Under the pieces are notes generated by a model, which was given only the letters and a program-made list of their open reading frames with translations, made no database searches and was not told the origin of the DNA. The translations under genes were made by a program, and so were the position numbers. Positions 1 through 5,932 of a stretch of 11,385 bases of DNA are shown one piece after another (position 1 is the first letter of the stretch; each line of letters begins with the position of its first letter). Origin of the DNA: an uncultured Lachnospiraceae bacterium (GTDB lineage: Bacteria; Bacillota; Clostridia; Lachnospirales; Lachnospiraceae). The DNA lies in assembly GCA_945836565.1 (NCBI GenBank), contig CAMALN010000033.1:1-11385 (forward strand), given 5' to 3'.

Positions 1-72
1 GAATTATGATAAAATTACTTTGGTTTTGGTAACAATAAAAAGCATTGTCACTTTATTACACACAGATAAAAC

Positions 73-78
73 AGGAGA
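73..78 (+). promoter_or_regulatory. Ribosome binding site that fixes the start of the sigma-like fusion gene
   Basis: AGGAGA stands 10 bases before the ATG at 89 and matches the strong purine-rich sites of the other genes here. The same reading frame could be opened 23 codons earlier by a TTG at 20, but no Shine-Dalgarno sequence precedes that codon, and the extra residues do not resemble the start of a sigma-like domain. I therefore start the gene at 89. No convincing complete promoter is visible in the first 70 bases. A TATGAT at 5-10 could be a -10 box, but its -35 would lie outside the window. Confidence 0.75.
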
Positions 79-88
79 GAATTTTAGC

Positions 89-1999
89 ATGGGAAGTATT
101 GTATTAAATGCAAATGAGCCTTTATACGGAGAAGTAGTAAAGCTCGCACAGGGTGATTATTCATCATATGAGAGCTTTTATAACCTGTCTGTTGAATACA
201 TATACAAACTATTATTAGAAATTGTTGCGGATGCTGAAGCTGTAAATACACTTGTGCCACAGCTGTATCAGGATATATATGCAACTATAAGCAGCCTCGG
301 TGATGCTTCGACATTTTTTACATGGGCCGGAAATATGGCTACGGATAAAGCCTTTAACTATCTGCTTACAAGCCGTCCGGACAGACTAAGCCAGTGTGGT
401 AACATCACGTTAAACGAAGGTATCTCTGAGTATGCTTATACGGATGTCGATAAATTTATCCCCGCGGACATCATGGAGAGACAGGAGCTGAAAAGTATAT
501 TGGAGAAAAGGCTTGATGCACTTCCGACAATCTCGAAATGTATCCTACAGAAATATTTTTTCCACGATATGTCAGTTACTGAGATAGCGGCTGCTCTTAA
601 GCTTTCACCGCTGACTGTTAAGGCGGAGATATCGAATATCAAGAATCAGCTTAAGGATGTAATCGCATACACATATGGACAGAATTATAAGGATAATACA
701 AGGGTCAATTCTCTGTCAGAGATGTCACTTGTGTGGATATTATTCTCAGAGACATTAAAGAAGGTAGCAGTTCCCGGACTTGCTGTCGCAGGAGTGGCAG
801 GGGCAGCTGCCGGAGTAGCCGGAAATGTTATGGGAGCAACCGGCGCAGTGATCGGAAATGCCGGCGTGGCTGGTGCCGCGGGAGGTGTTGCAGGAAATGC
901 AGGAGCGGCCGGAGTAGCAGGTGGTGTCGCAGGAAATGCAGCCGGAGCAGGTGGAACTGCAGGTGTAGCCGGAGTGGCAGGTGGTGTCGCAGGAAATGCA
1001 GGTGCAGCAGGTGCAGTCGGAAATGGTGTGGCAGCGATGACTGTCGGTGTCGGCAGCACAGGAAGCAGCGTTGGCGCTGTGGCAGGAGGCGCTGCTGCGA
1101 AGACGGGACTTGGACTCGGAGCCAAGATAGGTATAGGTGTAGCCTGTGCTTCACTCGCAACAGCGGGAGTCGGAGCATTTGTTGTTATACAGAACAATAA
1201 GGAAAAAGAAGCAGAAAAGACTTCTTATGTAGCATATTGTGAAGAAAATGAAATTGAATTCTTAGATTACTATCCGGATGGAGAATATGTTCCGGCAGAA
1301 GCCTTTGCAATCGACAGGGATGGAAATGAGCTGTCTCAGGAGCAGGTTGAGACCACAGTGACTGATTCGAGGATTAGCATTCAGGATGTAAGCATAAGCT
1401 ATGAGGAGGATAAGAAGGTGTTTTGCTTTACTTCTGCCTCAGTAGTTGATGTGTCTATATATGATCCAAATGTCATGCTGGGCGCAATAAGTATAAATGT
1501 AAACAATTGTACCTTATACGACTATTATACAGGAACTGTTTTGCCATATAAGTTTATGGAAGGTGATGGCTTGACCTCGGCAGAGCTTGATGTGGAATAT
1601 TCGGAGTTTAACTACCATTTAGAAGCAACTCAGGAGACTGTATGGGAGTGGGGCGAATGGGATATACAGGGCGAAGGCCATAGTACCAGACATGCTGTCA
1701 TGTATACTACATATGTTGTAGAGATGCCGGCTGATTATGATGGTCTATGTATAGCATATAATTCGGAAAGTGTAGATAAGGATAGTTCAATAGATGATCA
1801 AGAGAAGATACTTGATCTGGTGGATAAGGAGAAGCTGGTAACCTTTAAGATAGAGGAAGCACGACCTAAAAACTCACTGAATACGACGGAGGGCTATGCT
1901 GTGGCACAGCCTGAAGCGACAATTACGGATTCTGATGAGGGGATGGATAATAGTCAGTCAGCGGCTGATACAGATAACCCGGATGCGGATGCTGAATGA
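89..1999 (+). CDS. Sigma-70-like protein fused to a Gly/Ala-rich tract, a membrane helix and an extracytoplasmic domain
   Basis: The product is 636 residues from the ATG at 89. Residues about 10-95 resemble sigma region 2 of the ECF type, with LVPQLYQDIYATI followed by FFTWAGNMATDKAFNYL, like the usual LVQ-FxxW-IAxN-A-D-L pattern. The acidic residues normally before LVQ are absent. Residues about 142-189 resemble region 4, with a helix-turn-helix in MSVTEIAAALKLSPLTVKAE. Residues about 217-337 are almost only Gly, Ala, Val and Asn, with GGVAGNA three times. A hydrophobic helix at about 347-368 is followed by lysine-rich KEKEAEK. The remaining 270 residues are polar, rich in Tyr, Asp and Glu, probably beta-rich, and end in an acidic Ser/Asp tail. 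The topology suggests a cytoplasmic DNA-binding half tethered to an outside domain, either a membrane-held sigma factor or a transcriptional sensor. I do not recognise the ectodomain, and sigma activity is inferred only. Confidence 0.72.
   Translation: MGSIVLNANEPLYGEVVKLAQGDYSSYESFYNLSVEYIYKLLLEIVADAEAVNTLVPQLYQDIYATISSLGDASTFFTWAGNMATDKAFNYLLTSRPDRLSQCGNITLNEGISEYAYTDVDKFIPADIMERQELKSILEKRLDALPTISKCILQKYFFHDMSVTEIAAALKLSPLTVKAEISNIKNQLKDVIAYTYGQNYKDNTRVNSLSEMSLVWILFSETLKKVAVPGLAVAGVAGAAAGVAGNVMGATGAVIGNAGVAGAAGGVAGNAGAAGVAGGVAGNAAGAGGTAGVAGVAGGVAGNAGAAGAVGNGVAAMTVGVGSTGSSVGAVAGGAAAKTGLGLGAKIGIGVACASLATAGVGAFVVIQNNKEKEAEKTSYVAYCEENEIEFLDYYPDGEYVPAEAFAIDRDGNELSQEQVETTVTDSRISIQDVSISYEEDKKVFCFTSASVVDVSIYDPNVMLGAISINVNNCTLYDYYTGTVLPYKFMEGDGLTSAELDVEYSEFNYHLEATQETVWEWGEWDIQGEGHSTRHAVMYTTYVVEMPADYDGLCIAYNSESVDKDSSIDDQEKILDLVDKEKLVTFKIEEARPKNSLNTTEGYAVAQPEATITDSDEGMDNSQSAADTDNPDADAE
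881..1000 (+). repeat. In-gene repeat tract coding GGVAGNA units
   Basis: Within the Gly/Ala tract of the sigma-like gene, a 30-base unit at 911-940 recurs at 971-1000 with one difference (A versus G at the sixth base). Its last 21 bases also occur in diverged form at 881-901. The units start in frame and encode GGVAGNA at residues 265, 278 and 298. The 60-base spacing of the two best copies suggests duplication by slippage or recombination. The surrounding DNA (about 770-1110) is clearly more GC-rich than the flanks because of GGN and GCN codons. This also explains the long open frames in the other five frames across it. Confidence 0.85.
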
Positions 2000-2016
2000 T
2001 AGAGATAATTATGATG
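1998..2016 (+). promoter_or_regulatory. Possible Fur-box-like operator before feoAB
   Basis: The 19 bases overlapping the stop codon of the upstream gene agree with the classical 19-base Fur box consensus at 14 positions by my hand alignment. They contain the perfect palindrome ATAATTAT at 2005-2012. The site ends 43 bases before the feoAB start. A TATGAT inside it (2010-2015) could be a -10 box, but no good -35 is visible at the right distance. AT-rich DNA gives such matches by chance, so this is a suggestion supported mainly by its position before an iron transporter gene. Confidence 0.25.
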
Positions 2017-2059
2017 TATAGGATTTGTAAATTGAGGCATTAGAACTGGAGATGATTAA

Positions 2060-4447
2060 ATGAAGCTGGCAGAATTAAAAAAAGGTCAAAGAGCTGTTAT
2101 AACAAATGTAGGTGGCGAGGGTGCGCTCCGACAGCATTTTCTGGATATGGGTATCATAACCGGAAGTGAGATAAGCTATGTGAAGACTGCACCTATGGGT
2201 GATCCGATAGAATATAAGGTGTGGGGCTATGAGCTTACACTTAGAAAAGAGGACGCCGACAGAATAGAGGTTGACTTGGTTGACCTGATTGAAGAGAGGG
2301 AAGAGAATTCGCCTGCATACAAGGGTGATGCTTCGTCAAGACTAGGTTCTTCTAAGACAGCGCACCCGGGACTTGGAGAGATGGGTATATTTCACGTGAG
2401 ACAAAAGGGAGAGAAGCTAAAGAGTGACGAGCTTATAACCTTTGGCCTGGCAGGAAACCAGAACTGTGGCAAGACTACCCTGTTTAACCAGCTTACGGGC
2501 TCCAACCAGCATGTGGGTAATTTCCCCGGAGTTACAGTGGATAGAAAGGACGGACAGATAAAGGGCTATCCGAATACTCTTGTCACGGATTTGCCGGGTA
2601 TCTATTCGATGTCACCGTACACGGGCGAAGAGCTTGTGACCAGGGAGTTCTTCCTTGGTGATAGACCAAGAGGCATCATAAACATCGTAGATGCAACCAA
2701 TATCGAAAGAAATCTATACCTTACGATGCAGCTTATAGAGCTTGATATACCTATGGTTATAGCCTTGAATATGATGGATGAGGTAAGTAAAAACGGAGGA
2801 ACCATAGATGTAAATAAGCTCGAGGATGTGCTGGGCATACCTGTTGTACCTATCTCAGCAGCAAAAAATGAAGGTATAGATGAGCTGGTAAGTCATGCTG
2901 TGCATGTAGCAATGTACAGGGAGCGTCCGGGCAGAATTGATTTTTGCGATCCAAATGGTAAGTATGGCGGTGCGATTCACAGATGCCTTCATTCGATTAT
3001 GCATCTAATAGAGGATCATACTCACAAGTTTGGTATACCTACAAGGTTTGCAGCGGCGAAGCTTGTGGAGGGAGACACCTTAATCATGGATAAGCTTGAG
3101 CTTGATGATAATGAGAAGGAAGCCCTGGAGCATATCATAACACAGATGGAGGCTGAGTCGGGTATAGACAGAAATTCTGCACTTGCAGATATGCGATTTA
3201 CATTTATCAAGAAGGTTTGTGATGCCACAGTTGTAAAGCCGGCGGAAAGTATAGAACACAAAAGAAGTGCGAATATAGATAAGATACTTACAGGAAAATA
3301 TACGGCCTTTCCTGCATTTGTGATTATTATGGCACTCATCTTTTATCTGACCTTTGGAGTGATAGGTGCAGGTCTTTCAAGTCTTATGGAATACGGCATA
3401 GAAGCCTTGAAGGATATGGTTCAAAAAGGACTTGTTAATGGAGGGGTAAGTCCTGTGCTTCGTTCACTTATTATAGACGGAATCTTCCCCGGAGTCGGAA
3501 GTGTGCTCAGCTTCCTTCCGATTATCGTAACACTGTTCTTCTTTCTGTCTATATTGGAGGACAGCGGATATATGGCAAGGGTTGCATTTGTTATGGACAG
3601 ACTTCTTAGAAAAATCGGTTTGTCAGGCAGAAGCTTTGTGCCTATGCTCATCGGCTTTGGATGCTCTGTGCCGGCTATTATGTCAACCAGAACACTGCCC
3701 TCCGAGAGAGACAGGAAGATGACGATTATGCTTACGCCATTTATGAGCTGCTCAGCTAAGATACCTATATATGCGCTGTTTGTATCGGTGTTTTTCAAAT
3801 CCTACAAGGCACTTGTTATGACAGGGCTTTACTTTACCGGAATAATCACTGCGATTATATATGCATTTATCTTAGACCACACCTGCTTTAAGGGTGAACC
3901 GGTTCCTTTTGTTATGGAGCTTCCGAACTACCGTATGCCGGGAGCAAAGAATGTCGGTCGTCTGATGTGGGATAAGGCAAAGGATTTTATCACCAAGGCA
4001 TTCACGATTATATTTGTAGCTACAATTATAATATGGTTTTTGCAGAGCTTTGATATCCGGTTCAGGCTTGTGGCAAGCTCAGAGGACAGTATGCTGGCCC
4101 TTATAGGAAATGCACTGGCACCGTTGTTTAAGCCTCTTGGCTTTGGAGACTGGAGGGTATCTACCGCTCTTATTACAGGCTTTACAGCCAAGGAGAGTGT
4201 GGTTAGTACCTTGACCGTATTGCTTGGAGGAAATGCTTCGGCTATAGCCGGCATATTTTCACCGTTTACAGCGGTTGTATTTCTTGTGTTTACATTATTG
4301 TACACGCCTTGTGTAGCGGCGATTACTTCAGTGAAGAGGGAGCTTGGCACTAATTGGGCAGTGATGATAGTTATATCCCAGTGCGTGATAGCGTGGCTGG
4401 TTGCATTCCTGGTGCATTGTGCGGGGATACTGCTAGGATTTGTTTAG
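2060..4447 (+). CDS. feoB: FeoA-FeoB fusion, ferrous iron transporter
   Basis: The 795-residue membrane protein takes up Fe(II). Residues 1-75 form a FeoA (SH3-like) domain, joined by a linker of about 45 residues to FeoB. The G domain has G1 GNQNCGKTT (132-140), G2 Thr159 in NFPGVTV, G3 DLPG (177-180), G4 NMMD (237-240) and G5 SAAK (266-269). A helical region follows, then membrane segments from about residue 415. Both Gate motifs are present: IGFGCSVPAIM (531-541) and PFMSCSAKIPIY (560-571). The conserved TGFTAKESVVSTL lies near 706-718, and the C-terminus is hydrophobic. All elements of a working transporter are intact. The start at 2060 is preceded by GGAG, nine bases clear of the ATG at 2048-2051. 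There are 60 bases from the previous gene and no visible terminator between them, so read-through is possible. Iron-dependent control through the Fur-like site is inferred. FeoA-FeoB fusions are known in Firmicutes and other bacteria. Confidence 0.96.
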   Translation: MKLAELKKGQRAVITNVGGEGALRQHFLDMGIITGSEISYVKTAPMGDPIEYKVWGYELTLRKEDADRIEVDLVDLIEEREENSPAYKGDASSRLGSSKTAHPGLGEMGIFHVRQKGEKLKSDELITFGLAGNQNCGKTTLFNQLTGSNQHVGNFPGVTVDRKDGQIKGYPNTLVTDLPGIYSMSPYTGEELVTREFFLGDRPRGIINIVDATNIERNLYLTMQLIELDIPMVIALNMMDEVSKNGGTIDVNKLEDVLGIPVVPISAAKNEGIDELVSHAVHVAMYRERPGRIDFCDPNGKYGGAIHRCLHSIMHLIEDHTHKFGIPTRFAAAKLVEGDTLIMDKLELDDNEKEALEHIITQMEAESGIDRNSALADMRFTFIKKVCDATVVKPAESIEHKRSANIDKILTGKYTAFPAFVIIMALIFYLTFGVIGAGLSSLMEYGIEALKDMVQKGLVNGGVSPVLRSLIIDGIFPGVGSVLSFLPIIVTLFFFLSILEDSGYMARVAFVMDRLLRKIGLSGRSFVPMLIGFGCSVPAIMSTRTLPSERDRKMTIMLTPFMSCSAKIPIYALFVSVFFKSYKALVMTGLYFTGIITAIIYAFILDHTCFKGEPVPFVMELPNYRMPGAKNVGRLMWDKAKDFITKAFTIIFVATIIIWFLQSFDIRFRLVASSEDSMLALIGNALAPLFKPLGFGDWRVSTALITGFTAKESVVSTLTVLLGGNASAIAGIFSPFTAVVFLVFTLLYTPCVAAITSVKRELGTNWAVMIVISQCVIAWLVAFLVHCAGILLGFV

Positions 4448-4473
4448 GGATGTATTAATAAATCCTTAACAGG

Positions 4474-4502
4474 TGGAATATATCTATACGTTGTGCTATA
4501 AT
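4474..4502 (+). promoter_or_regulatory. Extended -10 promoter of the glmU-like/pth/mfd operon
   Basis: A perfect TATAAT at 4497-4502 is preceded by TG and one base (4494-4496), making an extended -10 element. The -35 region 17 bases upstream reads TGGAAT (4474-4479) and is a poor match, which extended -10 promoters tolerate. Transcription would start near 4508-4510 and leave a leader of about 100 nucleotides before the ATG at 4612. A better -35 sequence, TTAACA at 4466-4471, lies too far away, with a 25-base spacer. Confidence 0.55.
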
Positions 4503-4510
4503 GAGCGCAA

Positions 4511-4579
4511 ATGATGATGAGGTTGATGATGTGTGCCGAGTTAGTAATCGTGCGTAAATATTCGGCGCAGGCTGCATAA
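4511..4579 (+). CDS. Possible 22-residue leader ORF
   Basis: This is a short open frame in the leader of the next operon. It opens with three ATG codons in tandem (4511, 4514, 4517), followed by two more at 4526 and 4529, and ends with TAA at 4577-4579. It has no Shine-Dalgarno sequence, but its first ATG falls within two or three bases of the predicted transcription start, so leaderless translation is conceivable. The peptide begins MMMRLMM and ends SAQAA. It shows no run of one amino acid other than Met that would suggest classical attenuation. It may be chance. I report it because it overlaps the leader hairpin. Confidence 0.15.
   Translation: MMMRLMMCAELVIVRKYSAQAA
4532..4569 (+). other. 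Leader hairpin before the glmU-like gene
   Basis: TGTGCCGA (4532-4539) pairs with TCGGCGCA (4562-4569) over eight base pairs with one G-U, around a 22-base loop. Two further pairs (one G-U, one T-A) can extend it inward. No T-run follows, so it is not an intrinsic terminator. It lies about 30 bases before the AAGGAGAG ribosome binding site. It could shape translation or mRNA stability, or be a chance pairing. I cannot match it to a known riboswitch. Confidence 0.3.
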
Positions 4580-4611
4580 TAATATATTGTATACGATTAA
4601 AAGGAGAGAAT

Positions 4612-5355
4612 ATGGAAGGATTAAAGGCAGTTATTTTGGCGGCTGGCAAGGGAACCAGAATGGAGTCAGATCTACCAAAGGTTATCCATAGGTGTATGGG
4701 GGAAACTATGGTGCATCACGTCATCAAGGCGGCGAAGTATGCAGGCGTTGATGAGGTGTGTGTGATAGTTGGATATAAAGCAGACGAGGTGAGGGCTGCT
4801 GTACATGATGATGTAGTATATGCCGAGCAGACCGAACAGCTCGGAACCGGACATGCAGTTAAATGTGCCAAGGATTTCATAGGAAAAACAGGTAACACGC
4901 TTGTGCTTTGTGGTGATACCCCTCTCATAAAGGGAGAGACTCTGAAGCATCTTGTGGAGGTTCACAGAAAGCTTGCAAACGGTGTGACGGTTTTGTCGGC
5001 AATAGTTGATGACCCGACAGGCTATGGACGTATCATCAGAGATGAAAATAATGGCTTTGTCAAGATAGTGGAGCAAAAGGATGCTACTGAAGCCGAGAAG
5101 GCTGTCTGTGAGATTAACTCAGGTATGTATATCTTTAATTCCGAGGCTCTTTCCACTGCGCTTGACATGCTTGACAATAATAATGCGGCTGGTGAGTATT
5201 ACCTCACGGATACTATCGCATTTATCAAGAAAATCGGACTTAGAATATCAGCACTTGCTGTTACAGGCGATGATGTGAATCAGATAAAGGGTGTGAACAC
5301 TAAGCAGCAGCTCGCTGAGGCTGAGGAGATAATGAAGGCCGATATGGAGAGATAG
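4612..5355 (+). CDS. GlmU-like UDP-N-acetylglucosamine pyrophosphorylase, uridylyltransferase domain only
   Basis: The protein has 247 residues and is predicted to join UTP and GlcNAc-1-phosphate to give UDP-GlcNAc for peptidoglycan precursors. It has the nucleotidyltransferase signature LAAGKGTRMESDLPKV (9-24), the uridine-contacting QLGTGHA (76-82), CGDTPLI with the metal-binding Asp102, DPTGYGRI (134-141), EQKDA (154-158), EINSGMY (168-173 region), GEYYLTD (194-200), and GVN ending at Asn229, the second expected metal ligand. Full-length GlmU is about 450-460 residues. Here the chain stops in the linker helix, and the left-handed beta-helix acetyltransferase half is missing with no remnant downstream. 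The GlcN-1-P acetylation step must therefore come from another protein. A strong AAGGAGAG (4601-4608) supports the start. The stop is one base before pth, so translation is probably coupled. Another sugar-1-phosphate as substrate is possible but less likely given the close GlmU motifs. Confidence 0.88.
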   Translation: MEGLKAVILAAGKGTRMESDLPKVIHRCMGETMVHHVIKAAKYAGVDEVCVIVGYKADEVRAAVHDDVVYAEQTEQLGTGHAVKCAKDFIGKTGNTLVLCGDTPLIKGETLKHLVEVHRKLANGVTVLSAIVDDPTGYGRIIRDENNGFVKIVEQKDATEAEKAVCEINSGMYIFNSEALSTALDMLDNNNAAGEYYLTDTIAFIKKIGLRISALAVTGDDVNQIKGVNTKQQLAEAEEIMKADMER

Positions 5356-5356
5356 A

Positions 5357-5914
5357 ATGAAGATTATAGTTGGACTTGGAAACCCGACCAGAGAATATGA
5401 GGGTACAAGACATAATATAGGATTTTCGGTTATAACTGAGTTAAGTGACACATATAATATATCTGTCGATACAAGGAAGCATAAGGGACTTATAGGCAAG
5501 GGAATCATCGAGGGCGAAAGGGTTTTGCTGGTGATGCCCCAGACTTATATGAACCTTAGCGGTGAATGTGTAAGAGAGGTTATGGATTACTACAAATGCG
5601 ATAACAGCGATTTGATAGTGATATATGATGATATAAGCTTGGATGTAGGTAAGCTTCGCCTTAGAGCGAAGGGCTCCGCAGGCGGACACAATGGCATCAA
5701 GAATATCATAGCGCAGCTTGGCACCGATGTATTTGACAGAATCAAGGTAGGCGTGGGTGAGAAGCCTAAGCATATGGATTTGGCGGATTACGTACTTGGA
5801 AGATTCAGCAGGGATGAGCTTCCGATTATGAGAGAGTCTGTGAAAACAGCCGGCAAGGCTGTGGCTGATATTATAAGAGATGATATTCAAAAGGCAATGA
5901 ATAAATATAACTAA
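5357..5914 (+). CDS. pth: Peptidyl-tRNA hydrolase
   Basis: The 185-residue cytoplasmic enzyme splits peptidyl-tRNAs released from stalled ribosomes and so recycles tRNA. It opens with the family signature IVGLGNP (4-10) and has the catalytic His19 in GTRHNIGF, Asn9, Asn66 in MNLSGE, Asp92 in YDDISL, and Asn112 in GSAGGHNGIKNI. These match the known active-site residues of the bacterial Pth family. Length is normal and nothing is broken. The ATG follows the upstream stop by a single base, and its ribosome binding site (GGAGAG) lies inside the end of the glmU-like gene, which points to translational coupling. Between glmU and pth many Firmicutes carry prs (ribose-phosphate pyrophosphokinase); it is absent here. 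Confidence 0.97.
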   Translation: MKIIVGLGNPTREYEGTRHNIGFSVITELSDTYNISVDTRKHKGLIGKGIIEGERVLLVMPQTYMNLSGECVREVMDYYKCDNSDLIVIYDDISLDVGKLRLRAKGSAGGHNGIKNIIAQLGTDVFDRIKVGVGEKPKHMDLADYVLGRFSRDELPIMRESVKTAGKAVADIIRDDIQKAMNKYN

Positions 5915-5932
5915 TTAAGGAGGTCCCTTGAT

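Noticed and set aside
20..88. Longer start (TTG at 20) for the sigma-like gene
   Set aside because: There is no ribosome binding site before it, while AGGAGA stands at a good distance before the ATG at 89.
780..1050. Collagen-like Gly-X-Y repeat
   Set aside because: Glycine does not keep a strict three-residue period, proline is almost absent, and the register shifts every few units.
685..1200. Long open frames on both strands across the Gly/Ala tract, coding Pro/Ala-rich, Arg/Cys-rich or Leu/His-rich proteins
   Set aside because: These are the expected shadows of GGN/GCN-rich repeat DNA. They lie wholly inside a better supported gene and have no ribosome binding sites.
4448..4465. Inverted repeat GGAT...ATCC just after feoAB as an intrinsic terminator
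   Set aside because: The arms are AT-rich with a mismatch and almost no loop, and no T-run follows.
4455..4649. Minus-strand frame of 64 codons over the glmU leader
   Set aside because: It runs into the start of the glmU-like gene and has no recognisable motif. The plus-strand promoter and leader explain the region better.
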